8,268 nucleotides of DNA from Nitrososphaeria archaeon (GCA_027000765.1 JALTNJ010000017.1:1-8268); one strand, 5' to 3'. Counted from the first letter of the stretch, positions 1 through 6,648 are shown. Numbers and translations: made by a program. Notes: a model not told the origin generated them from the letters alone.

Positions 1-111
1 GAGGCGGGTGGAGCCGTATCGTTAGAGAGCCTGATATATCTAGTATTACTAGGTGTATTCACAACAATACTGGGATTTCTCTTGAGTAAGCGGCTTCTCA
101 GCCATATTTAA
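1..111 (+). CDS. C-terminal fragment of a membrane protein, possibly an ABC-2 permease
   Basis: This frame is open from the first base and stops with TAA at 109-111, giving the last 36 residues of a protein whose start lies outside the window. The fragment has one hydrophobic stretch (about residues 10-28, rich in L, V, I, F) followed by a basic end (SKRLLSHI), so it looks like a final membrane helix with its C-terminus on the cytoplasmic side. ABC-2 permeases often end this way, and an ABC-2 cassette follows on the same strand, so a transporter permease is a reasonable guess. The fragment is too short to assign a family. The 287-base gap before the next gene suggests a separate transcription unit. 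Confidence 0.55.
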   Translation, partial: EAGGAVSLESLIYLVLLGVFTTILGFLLSKRLLSHI

Positions 112-210
112 ACAACAGCATTTTAGATATTGTCCCTCATAACCCTGCTCTAAGTAAAAAAGGCCATATATGATATGCAGATCGAGTAATATACGGCTTA
201 AGGTATGGTT

Positions 211-272
211 CCGAGTCGCTTCATTTTCTTCATCGCTGAAGCTCGGTCAGCCACCGCCTCGTCATCACCAGA
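211..272 (-). ncRNA. Possible small RNA (partial C/D-box-like motifs, GNRA hairpin)
   Basis: On the minus strand, 268-262 reads GTGATGA, an exact match to the C box consensus RUGAUGA. It is followed by 11 bases and then CTGA at 250-247, an exact D or D' box. This matches the spacing of one half of an archaeal C/D-box guide RNA. A weaker C'-like GCGATGA lies at 236-230, but no second CTGA follows at the expected distance, so a complete C/D RNA is not supported. The same strand can fold CTTCA-GCGA-TGAAG (241-228), a five-pair stem with a GNRA tetraloop, enclosed by CCGAG/CTCGG (246-242 with 215-211). The hairpin would hide the C'-like box, so the two readings compete. The GC-rich composition against AT-rich flanks is typical of structured RNAs in thermophiles. 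This remains a candidate only. Confidence 0.22.
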
Positions 273-382
273 GAAGATGATATACACCACCATATATATT
301 TCTTCCCCTTATCCAGAAATACTAATTAATATTCTTATTCATCTGATTAATTCTTTATGATAACCTAGTTTTGGCTATATAT

Positions 383-388
383 GGAGGT
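383..388 (+). promoter_or_regulatory. Shine-Dalgarno site deciding the ABC ATPase start
   Basis: GGAGGT lies 10 bases before the ATG at 399. It falls inside the reading frame if translation began at the in-frame ATG at 381, so it argues for the later start. The alternative is leaderless translation from 381, with a TATA-like CTTTATGATA at 353-362 about 25 bases upstream. Confidence 0.55.
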
Positions 389-398
389 AACCTATCTC

Positions 399-1277
399 AT
401 GCAAGTTATTCAAGCAAGAGACGTTACAAGACGCTTCTCCGGCATACCAGTGTTAGAGGGTTTGTCTCTCGACGTGTCAAGTGGAGACATATATGGATTA
501 TATGGTATGCCTGAGGCTGGCAAGACTGTCTTGATAAAGATGATGCTTGACATCATATCTCGAGACGGTGGAATACTAAAGATATTTAGCATGGATCCAT
601 CGATACATAGGAGAGAGGTCCTGCTGAGGACGGGTTATACACCTCAAGACCCTAGGTACCCAAATTGGTTTACTCTACAACACATCATAAAGTTAAAGCG
701 GAAAACTTATAATCGGGAGAATATGGAGGTGTTCCTCAGATACCTAAGGGATTTCGGATTATGGAAACATAGGGATAGACGAATTATGCGGCTGAACATA
801 ATGTATAGGAAGACTCTAGTATTCCTTAGTACACTAACTCATGATCCCGAGCTAATCATATTGGATGAAGTATCAGATATCCCCAGGGATATTGTGGATG
901 AGGTTATTAGGGAATTCAGGGGGAGGAAGACCTTCTTCATATCCAGCCACGACCTGGATAAACTAGGTCTCTATGTAGAGAGAATAGGTTTCATAAACGA
1001 AGGAAGAATTGCTTATGAAGGTACCGTCAACCAACTTAAGAAAATGTTGTCGGATACAGTCGTATTGATAAAAATATCCGAGGCTAGGAGGGATATATGG
1101 CAGAAGATAAATAGGCTTGAGGGAGTCGAGGAACTCTCCATTAAAGATAGGATATTAAGGATTAGGGTTACATCCGACATGGGAGTGATAAACAATATCA
1201 GGCAGATACTTAAAGGCCATAAAATCGAGATCAACTGGATTAAATGGATAGGTAAGAGGGAGGACGATGATAAATAA
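399..1277 (+). CDS. ABC transporter ATP-binding protein with degenerate signature motif
   Basis: This is the ATPase of an ABC-2 type exporter, expected at the cytoplasmic face of the membrane. From ATG 399 it has 292 residues. That start follows GGAGGT and puts the first beta strand where the family has it; ATG 381 would add six residues. Walker A is GMPEAGKT (36-43), the Q-loop glutamine is in TPQDP (83), Walker B is LIILDE (152-157) with the catalytic glutamate, and the switch histidine is in SSHD (184). The LSGGQ signature is not recognisable: the region before Walker B reads LNIMYR (132-137). The D-loop after Walker B is also altered (VSDIPRD instead of the usual PTSGLDP). Residues after about 215 form the small C-terminal domain common in this subfamily. 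Its stop overlaps the permease start by 11 bases, so the two form an operon. ATP binding looks intact, but hydrolysis by a homodimer is uncertain. Confidence 0.9.
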   Translation: MQVIQARDVTRRFSGIPVLEGLSLDVSSGDIYGLYGMPEAGKTVLIKMMLDIISRDGGILKIFSMDPSIHRREVLLRTGYTPQDPRYPNWFTLQHIIKLKRKTYNRENMEVFLRYLRDFGLWKHRDRRIMRLNIMYRKTLVFLSTLTHDPELIILDEVSDIPRDIVDEVIREFRGRKTFFISSHDLDKLGLYVERIGFINEGRIAYEGTVNQLKKMLSDTVVLIKISEARRDIWQKINRLEGVEELSIKDRILRIRVTSDMGVINNIRQILKGHKIEINWIKWIGKREDDDK

Positions 1278-2085
1278 AGATGCTATTATAGCAATACTGA
1301 GAAGCGAGTTTGAATATAATATGCATAGGAGGAGAAATCACTTAATGACTCTAGCCGCCCTCGCAACAACATTATTCTTTATAATATATACATACTCAGC
1401 TGGAGGATTATCTGAGGTATTCACTGGATATCTCTATATACAGGATGAGTATCTATGGGCTGCATTACTCTATTCCCCTGCATTATTCCTATATCTACTG
1501 GGGATATTTATTGGGGCAGATGTATTTCCACACGATATTGAAGAAGGATATGTTGATACTTTATATACACTCCCATCCAGTCGAATAGACCTATTTATTG
1601 GGAAGTTACTAGGCGGATACTTATCGCTAACCGTTTATATCCTGATTATAGAGGCTATAATCGCAGCAACTATATACATATTACTCCAAGTATCCATTGA
1701 CGTCATCATCTTACTCGGTCTAATCTCTGGATTCGCCCTTGCAAGCCTTGTATTTTACACAATCTCGATCTACCTAGGTATTAGGATGAGGAGCTGGATA
1801 AACGTGACTCTACTTTCATTATCGATGCTTCTGGTATCACCGTTCACCGAATACTTCATATATGGACTTGGATTATCTAATAATCCCATAATCAAGGTTC
1901 TTTTCAATCTACTGCCACATAGACCGCTGGAAATGCCGATCTCTGTTGTCTATAGCCTGATAGGAGCTGATAACATCTCTATAGGAGTCATTGATCCAGT
2001 TACGGGATTGATTATAATAGCATTATACACGTTGCTATTTACTTCTATCTCAGCATCAAAGTTCATCGAATCGGATTTTATATAA
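1267..2085 (+). CDS. ABC-2 type transporter permease
   Basis: A 272-residue integral membrane protein, the channel-forming partner of the ATPase just upstream. A basic, cytoplasmic-looking N-terminus (about 1-24, with HRRRN) precedes six predicted helices at roughly 25-44, 64-86, 116-141, 146-171, 178-200 and 245-263. Between helices 2 and 3, residues 90-117 carry the typical ABC-2 loop: acidic residues, GYVDTLYTLPSSR, then GKLLGGYL. In this family the loop contacts the ATPase. The ATG at 1267 overlaps the upstream gene by 11 bases and has a purine-rich GGGAGG just before it (1258-1263), which suggests translational coupling. The substrate cannot be predicted: such pairs export drugs, lipids, peptides or polysaccharides. 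No substrate-binding protein is encoded nearby, in line with an exporter. No clear T-tract terminator follows before the convergent gene. Confidence 0.88.
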   Translation: MINKDAIIAILRSEFEYNMHRRRNHLMTLAALATTLFFIIYTYSAGGLSEVFTGYLYIQDEYLWAALLYSPALFLYLLGIFIGADVFPHDIEEGYVDTLYTLPSSRIDLFIGKLLGGYLSLTVYILIIEAIIAATIYILLQVSIDVIILLGLISGFALASLVFYTISIYLGIRMRSWINVTLLSLSMLLVSPFTEYFIYGLGLSNNPIIKVLFNLLPHRPLEMPISVVYSLIGADNISIGVIDPVTGLIIIALYTLLFTSISASKFIESDFI

Positions 2086-2111
2086 ATGATGAGATAACCT
2101 ATAGTCTATTG

Positions 2112-3107
2112 TTAATCGAGTATCTTAGACATGATTTCATCGACTAAATAGCCCTCAGCATTTTTAATTATCAGCGTACCATATCTAGATATCCCGATCA
2201 CAGTCTTACCCTTGCTGAAGACGACTCCCAGTTCTCCCCTCCTAACTAGGATTAGATCCTTGCCAATTCTATCAATTACATTATCTAGGTCGATATCCTT
2301 CTCCAAGTCGATGATAACCGTGTCCACCCCATAAAACTTACTAGGAAATTCATCATATGTTGGTGAGGCACATGCACTACACTCGGGATCTCTCTTCACG
2401 TCCATATATTCAGGGCTGAGGTTCTTCAGATCTCCTATCATAAGCCTGCCTCTGAGGCTAGGCGACATGCCGATTAAATATTTAATTGCTTCAGCCACTT
2501 GTATAGACGCTGCATGCCCCACTGTAAAGTTGATGATGCCTCTTTCCCGGATATATTTAACGACGTATTGATCATCCATATTCCTATAGAAACACTCTAG
2601 ACAAGGGGTTTCAGGTGGGTGGATAAACGATATATTATATTCAAATCCTCCAACACCCGTAAAGACATAGGGAATACCATGTCTAATTGAAAACCTATTT
2701 ACCAGATATCTAGAAGACATATTATCTAACCCATCTAGAATTATATCTACATCCCTGAGGAACATCTCCATGGTCCGTGGTGTCAGTAGAACAGGGTAAG
2801 CCCTGACATCAATATGTGGAGCATATCTTTTTAGACGATTATACGCGGCCTCGGCTTTGAAGAGCCAGACATCCATTGGATAATAGAGTATCTGCCTGTT
2901 TAGGTTAGAGAGTTCAACGATATCAGGCTCGATCAATGTAAGTCTACCCACGCCATTAAGAGCCAATAAAAGTGATGAGAATGATCCGAGGCCGCCTACT
3001 CCAACCACCGCGACATGCGACTTCCTTAGCCTTTCTATACCCTCCTCTCCGATTTCATACATCCTTATCTGCCTATTGAAATATTCTTTTAGAACCTCGT
3101 TAAGCAC
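2112..3107 (-). CDS. ThiF/MoeB/E1-like adenylyltransferase, catalytic cysteine not found
   Basis: Members of this family adenylate the C-terminal glycine of a ubiquitin-like protein (ThiS, MoaD or archaeal SAMP) for sulfur transfer or protein conjugation in the cytoplasm. The 331-residue product shows the nucleotide loop GVGGLG (36-41), the ATP-contacting SNLNRQ (67-72), Lys84, and DGLDN (125-129) with the Mg-binding aspartate. Two zinc pairs are present, C169/C172 and C243/C246. No cysteine lies between 173 and 242, where ThiF and E1 enzymes carry the thiol used for transfer, so it may stop at adenylation. The usual DxD before SNL is EPD here. Residues 250-331 form an extra C-terminal region of beta/alpha type that I do not recognise. 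Translation starts at GTG 3107: an in-frame stop lies four codons upstream and the family N-terminus begins here. No thiS, moaD or samp gene is in the window, so the partner is unknown. Confidence 0.88.
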   Translation of the reverse strand: MLNEVLKEYFNRQIRMYEIGEEGIERLRKSHVAVVGVGGLGSFSSLLLALNGVGRLTLIEPDIVELSNLNRQILYYPMDVWLFKAEAAYNRLKRYAPHIDVRAYPVLLTPRTMEMFLRDVDIILDGLDNMSSRYLVNRFSIRHGIPYVFTGVGGFEYNISFIHPPETPCLECFYRNMDDQYVVKYIRERGIINFTVGHAASIQVAEAIKYLIGMSPSLRGRLMIGDLKNLSPEYMDVKRDPECSACASPTYDEFPSKFYGVDTVIIDLEKDIDLDNVIDRIGKDLILVRRGELGVVFSKGKTVIGISRYGTLIIKNAEGYLVDEIMSKILD

Positions 3108-3159
3108 TATCCATCCCCATTATACTCCCATCTAGAATAAGAATAATAGTTGAATAGGG

Positions 3160-3170
3160 TTTAAATAATA
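3160..3170 (-). promoter_or_regulatory. TATA-like promoter of the E1-like gene
   Basis: On the minus strand this reads TATTATTTAAA. Archaeal initiation about 25 bases downstream would fall near 3139 and leave a leader of roughly 30 bases before the GTG at 3107. It is the best TATA-like match at a suitable distance, but the region is AT-rich, so the call is moderate. Confidence 0.45.
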
Positions 3171-3228
3171 CGTTTTGTGTATCTCAAGCATATAGCATCA
3201 TTATTACATTAGCATGATAAAATAAAGT

Positions 3229-3243
3229 GATAAAATTTAAATA
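3229..3243 (+). promoter_or_regulatory. Distal candidate promoter of tfb (BRE/TATA)
   Basis: A purine-rich GATAAAA (3229-3235) is followed by TTTAAATA (3236-3243), resembling a TFB-recognition element and TATA box. Initiation about 26 bases downstream would fall near 3265 and give a leader of about 35 bases containing the strong Shine-Dalgarno site. This is the promoter most consistent with that site. Confidence 0.5.
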
Positions 3244-3268
3244 TAGGATACCTACACATGAATAGGGG

Positions 3269-3277
3269 ATATATAAA
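3269..3277 (+). promoter_or_regulatory. Proximal candidate promoter of tfb
   Basis: ATATATAAA is centred 26 bases before the ATG at 3299, the spacing expected for a leaderless transcript. A transcript from here would lack the Shine-Dalgarno site. It could be a second promoter or simply AT-rich leader sequence. Confidence 0.35.
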
Positions 3278-3284
3278 TTTTTAT

Positions 3285-3294
3285 GGAGGAGGTG
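3285..3294 (+). promoter_or_regulatory. Strong Shine-Dalgarno site of tfb
   Basis: GGAGGAGGTG contains two overlapping anti-16S matches, with cores GGAGG at 3285-3289 and 3288-3292, nine and six bases before the ATG at 3299. This fixes the start and implies efficient leadered translation. Confidence 0.75.
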
Positions 3295-3298
3295 TATA

Positions 3299-4315
3299 AT
3301 GACAAATATTTTTGGCGTTGAAAGATGTCCTGTATGTGGTGGTAGTGAGTTTATATATAATAAATCCACTGGAGAAGTAATCTGTAAAACCTGTGGTTAT
3401 GTAGTTAAGGTTATAAATATAGATATGGGCCCTGAGTGGAGGACCTTTGAGGGAGACGAGGTTGACAGGGCCCGTGCAGGTCCACCCCAGTCCCCCTTGA
3501 TAACAGATAGAGGAATTACTACTGTCCTCGGAAATATCCAGGAGGGTTATGGAAGGGGGACTAAGATCTCGGAGAGTAGGAGAAGGGAGATACAGAGGAT
3601 AAAGAGCTGGATACATAGAACATCAAGCGCCAGTAGCCAGGAGAGAAATCTCCAGAATGCTTTGAATGTCCTTCAGAAACTCGGTGAGAAACTGGATATT
3701 CCTAAGAATGTCCTTGAGAGAGCTGCTCAAATATATAGAATGGCTCTTGAGAAGGACTTGGTTAGAGGAAGGGCCATCAGCAGCATAGTTGCAGCTGCAC
3801 TATACCTTGCCCTTAGAGAGTTCCAGATGCCACGTACATTCAAGAGCATGGCTAAACATGTTGGTATAGATAGAAAGGAGCTGGGTAGGTGTTACAGGCT
3901 CCTGATTAAAGAGCTGAATATAAAGACTCCTGTTATCAATCCATCTCTATATATCAGGTCAATTGTATCAAAGGCCGGATTATCTAGTAGAGTTGCTGTC
4001 CATGCAGAGAAGATCGTTAACCTCGCGAAGAAAAAGAAGATAACGGCTGGAAAAGATCCCGTGGGGCTTGCATCAGCAGCAGTCTACTATGCGGCTCTAC
4101 TCAACGGTTATAAGATCACTCAGAGGGATATAGCCAATGCAGCTGAGATAACTGAGGTCACGGTTAGAAATAGGTGTAAGTATCTGATGGAGGACCTTGG
4201 ATTTAAGAATCTAAATGAGCTTAGAAAGATGCTTGAGGAAGACAGTGGAGAAATAGTAACGATTCAGGAGCATAGAAAGGCCTTGAAAGAGGCCGATAGA
4301 AAAGAGAAGGAGTAA
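3299..4315 (+). CDS. tfb: Transcription initiation factor B (TFB)
   Basis: TFB, the archaeal counterpart of TFIIB, binds the TBP-TATA complex and the BRE and recruits RNA polymerase. The 338-residue product is complete. Its N-terminal zinc ribbon has C10/C13 and C29/C32 (CPVC and CKTC). The B-reader and linker follow (about 43-80) with the conserved GPEWR, a proline-rich turn, and the segment ending TTVLG. Two cyclin-like repeats occupy about 115-208 and 213-300. The second ends in a helix-turn-helix (about 273-297, ITQRDIANAAEITEVTVRNR) that reads the BRE. After about residue 303 there is a charged tail of roughly 35 residues rich in E, K and R, longer than in the TFBs I remember. It is preceded by two TATA-like elements and a strong ribosome binding site. 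All core elements are intact, so this looks like a general factor rather than a degenerate paralogue. Confidence 0.97.
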   Translation: MTNIFGVERCPVCGGSEFIYNKSTGEVICKTCGYVVKVINIDMGPEWRTFEGDEVDRARAGPPQSPLITDRGITTVLGNIQEGYGRGTKISESRRREIQRIKSWIHRTSSASSQERNLQNALNVLQKLGEKLDIPKNVLERAAQIYRMALEKDLVRGRAISSIVAAALYLALREFQMPRTFKSMAKHVGIDRKELGRCYRLLIKELNIKTPVINPSLYIRSIVSKAGLSSRVAVHAEKIVNLAKKKKITAGKDPVGLASAAVYYAALLNGYKITQRDIANAAEITEVTVRNRCKYLMEDLGFKNLNELRKMLEEDSGEIVTIQEHRKALKEADRKEKE

Positions 4316-4323
4316 AATCCTCT

Positions 4324-4368
4324 CTCAAATATTTTTTAAATAAAATTATCAGAGAAAAATTATTTGAG
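4324..4368. terminator. Convergent terminator region between tfb and aEF-2 genes
   Basis: CTCAAAT (4324-4330) and ATTTGAG (4362-4368) form a perfect seven-pair inverted repeat around an AT-rich 31-base loop. On the plus strand the loop begins with ATTTTTTAAAT, a T6 tract. On the minus strand it contains TTTTT and TTTTA. T tracts are the main archaeal termination signal, so the 59-base gap probably stops both convergent transcripts. The long loop makes the stem weak. Confidence 0.55.
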
Positions 4369-4374
4369 GAGTAG

Positions 4375-6585
4375 CTACTCCTCTATCTGCTCACCAGGCG
4401 GTATAAAGTCCTTATAGTTCGGCGGTGTCTCTGACAAGCCCTTCCTCTTCCTGATCTCCGCTACAACTGATGGGAGCAAGCTCTTAGGCACAAGCTGCCA
4501 GTGGCTAAACTGTGTCTGCCAGAAGGCTCTACCAGCTGTAGCACCTCTCAGCACCTGAGCCAAGTCGAATGTCTCAGAGACAGGTATGAATCCATTGACT
4601 ACCGAGTAATACTCTCTTTGATCAATATTAGTCACCTGGCCACGCTTACTAGCCAAGACACTAGTCACTGCACCGATGAGTTCAGTAGGCACCTGAACCT
4701 GTATCTTCATTATAGGCTCATAAAGACTGGGGTCGGCTGCCAACTCAGCTCCCAACAAGGCCCTATGTAGCATGGGCACAACCTGTGCAAGTGTCCTGTG
4801 GGCTGGATCCTCGTGGAAAGTCGCGTCTAGAAGTATTACTTTGACTCCCCTAACCGGTTCACGGGCCAATGCACCCTCCTTGACGAAGTCGAAGAATGCT
4901 CCTATAAGCATCTGCTTAGACTCCTGTAGATACTGTACACCCTTTGTAAGATCGATCATGATATTCCCTCCTTCCTTGTCAATAGCCCATACACTCCTAG
5001 CCTCCTCAGCGCTCCATCCCTTCTCCATAAGGATCCTCTGTATCTCACGCCTACCCATACGCTCGTCCAGCTCACCAGATACAATCATATTCACTATTTC
5101 ATCATCCAGCTTCTCGATCCTCACCTTAACCTTGTTATGCTTATTCGGCGACTTACCTGGGAATATCGGGCTACGCTTTGTAACAGTCTCTCTGTATACG
5201 ACTATCGGTGGAGACACGGAGACCTGGATACCCATGTCCTCTAGGAAATGTAGACTTACCTCTAGATGTAGGGTACCCATGCCTGATAGGAGGTATTCAC
5301 CGGTCTCCTCATTAATCTTTACCTGTAGGTTTGGATCCTCTATAGCCAGCTTCCTCAATGCATTGATAAGCTTGGGTAGATCCCTTGTATTCTTGGGCTC
5401 AATGGATATTGTTACAACAGGTTCACTGATATACTGGATAGCCTCGAATGGAACCATATCCGGTAGAGTTGAGACGGTCTCGCCAGCCGTGATATCCTCA
5501 AGCCCCAAGACAGCTGGAATGTTACCGGCTATCATGTGGTCAACGACTTCCCTATATGGACCCATGTACATCCCAACCTGTAGAATCCTATCCTTCTTAC
5601 CCTTGTTAATCATATAGACCTCTATACCAGGCTTTAGAGTACCTGATAAAAGTCTTCCAGTCGCTACTAATCCGGCTCTTTCATCCACCATGACGTTTGT
5701 AACCATAAAGGCTACAGGTCCGTTTTCATCACAATTCAGCATAGCCTGACCAATCTCACTATTCAAATCTCCCCTCCATATCCTTGGAATCCTATATTTC
5801 TGCGCCTCTAGTGGAGTCGGTATATGTTCTATGACCATGTCTAGAACAGCCTCATGAACAGGGAATAGTTTTTTAAGCTCGTCCAATCTACCCTCTTCAT
5901 AGAACTTTAGGACATCGTTGAAGGTCATACCCTTCTTCTGAGCTTGTTTAAGTGTGAAGCCCCACTTATCCTTAGCCGATCCAAAAGCGACATTATTTAG
6001 ATCAGGCCTAACCATCCATTTCTTCTTAAATTCCTCCTCAGCAAAGATATCGATAAGCCTATTAAACCTACTAATAATCCTCGCAAGTTTCTTCTGAATA
6101 TCCTGTGGACCAAGCCTCAACTCGGTGATAAGCCTATCGACCTTATTGATGAATAGAATAGGCTTGACCCTCTCTTGAAGAGCCTGCCTCGTTACAGTCT
6201 CGGTCTGAACCATAACCTCCTCAACGGCATCAACCACGACAACAGCCCCGTCAATGGCCCTCAAGGCCCTAGTTACCTTACCTGTGAAGTCTACATGCCC
6301 AGGGGTATCTATCAGGTTAATAACATAGCTGTCTCCCTCATACTCGTGGAGAAGGCTTATGTTAGCGGTCTTGATCGTAATACCACGTTTCTGCTCCTCC
6401 TCAAGATAGTCTAGAGCCCTCGCCTCACCAGCGACAGTCGGACTGAGTAGCCCTGATGCAGCCAGTAGAGAGTCGGATAGAGTCGTCTTACCATGGTCTA
6501 CATGCGCGATAATACCTATGTTCCTAACATAATTACGGTCTTTAATCAGTTTTAATATCTCGTGTGTCTGTTTATACCTAACCAT
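4375..6585 (-). CDS. fusA: Translation elongation factor 2 (aEF-2)
   Basis: aEF-2 is the GTPase that drives ribosomal translocation. The 736-residue product has usual archaeal length and all five domains. GTPase motifs are AHVDHGKTT (27-35), RGIT with the switch I threonine (67-70), DTPGH (93-97), NKVD (147-150) and GSAK (202-205). Domain II covers about 285-375, III about 388-460, IV about 470-615 and V about 620-715. The presumed diphthamide histidine is His596 in PAHRT, in the tip loop of domain IV. The next residues are TLAQ, where I recall GPAQ or GGGQ in most archaea and eukaryotes, which is unusual. ATG 6585 is preceded by GGTGA at 6597-6593, seven bases away. The gene has its own promoter and is separated from the upstream KaiC/HTH pair by a T6 tract. 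It ends with TAG, 59 bases from convergent tfb. Confidence 0.98.
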   Translation of the reverse strand: MVRYKQTHEILKLIKDRNYVRNIGIIAHVDHGKTTLSDSLLAASGLLSPTVAGEARALDYLEEEQKRGITIKTANISLLHEYEGDSYVINLIDTPGHVDFTGKVTRALRAIDGAVVVVDAVEEVMVQTETVTRQALQERVKPILFINKVDRLITELRLGPQDIQKKLARIISRFNRLIDIFAEEEFKKKWMVRPDLNNVAFGSAKDKWGFTLKQAQKKGMTFNDVLKFYEEGRLDELKKLFPVHEAVLDMVIEHIPTPLEAQKYRIPRIWRGDLNSEIGQAMLNCDENGPVAFMVTNVMVDERAGLVATGRLLSGTLKPGIEVYMINKGKKDRILQVGMYMGPYREVVDHMIAGNIPAVLGLEDITAGETVSTLPDMVPFEAIQYISEPVVTISIEPKNTRDLPKLINALRKLAIEDPNLQVKINEETGEYLLSGMGTLHLEVSLHFLEDMGIQVSVSPPIVVYRETVTKRSPIFPGKSPNKHNKVKVRIEKLDDEIVNMIVSGELDERMGRREIQRILMEKGWSAEEARSVWAIDKEGGNIMIDLTKGVQYLQESKQMLIGAFFDFVKEGALAREPVRGVKVILLDATFHEDPAHRTLAQVVPMLHRALLGAELAADPSLYEPIMKIQVQVPTELIGAVTSVLASKRGQVTNIDQREYYSVVNGFIPVSETFDLAQVLRGATAGRAFWQTQFSHWQLVPKSLLPSVVAEIRKRKGLSETPPNYKDFIPPGEQIEE

Positions 6586-6592
6586 GATGCTT

Positions 6593-6597
6593 TCACC
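6593..6597 (-). promoter_or_regulatory. Shine-Dalgarno site of the aEF-2 gene
   Basis: On the minus strand this is GGTGA, complementary to the 16S 3' end, seven bases before the ATG at 6585. It supports that start. Confidence 0.6.
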
Positions 6598-6630
6598 ATC
6601 TACACTTTGATTTTAGATTGGAAATTGGGA

Positions 6631-6648
6631 TATATAAGTTTATATAAA
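6631..6648 (-). promoter_or_regulatory. TATA promoter of the aEF-2 gene
   Basis: The minus strand contains TTTATATAAA (6648-6639) followed by TTATATA (6637-6631). Initiation about 26 bases from either box would fall near 6617 or 6608. The resulting leader of about 20-32 bases would retain the GGTGA site. The boxes are overlapping alternatives; I cannot tell which is used. Confidence 0.6.

Larger units (their letters stand above)
112..398. other. Intergenic region with a GC-rich island and AT-rich promoter sequence
   Basis: No convincing coding frame is visible here. Three parts differ in composition: 112-200 is about 36% GC, 211-272 is about 56% GC, and 281-380 is about 26% GC. The last part holds several TATA-like stretches (about 291-299, 324-333 and 353-361) that could drive the ABC cassette. 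I cannot choose between them from sequence alone. The middle part is described separately as a possible RNA. Confidence 0.6.

Noticed and set aside
201..220. GGTTCCGAGTC resembles a tRNA T-loop (GGTTCRANYCC), hinting at a tRNA or an attachment site.
   Set aside because: It carries an extra base, there is no acceptor stem, anticodon arm or D arm around it, and no repeat of it elsewhere in the window.
3100..3120. A six-codon minus-strand reading frame (MGMDSA, then stop) overlapping the GTG start of the E1-like gene, as a possible regulatory upstream ORF.
   Set aside because: It is too short, lacks a good ribosome binding site and is easily explained by chance; no evidence of translation.
3281..3616. 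Minus-strand open frame opposite the start of tfb.
   Set aside because: It covers the zinc ribbon and linker of TFB in antisense, has no recognisable domain, and would overlap the tfb promoter region.
4772..5617. A long plus-strand open frame (281 codons) opposite the aEF-2 gene.
   Set aside because: It is a shadow of the highly conserved aEF-2 coding strand; its product is rich in S, I and T with no domain, and aEF-2 is unambiguous.
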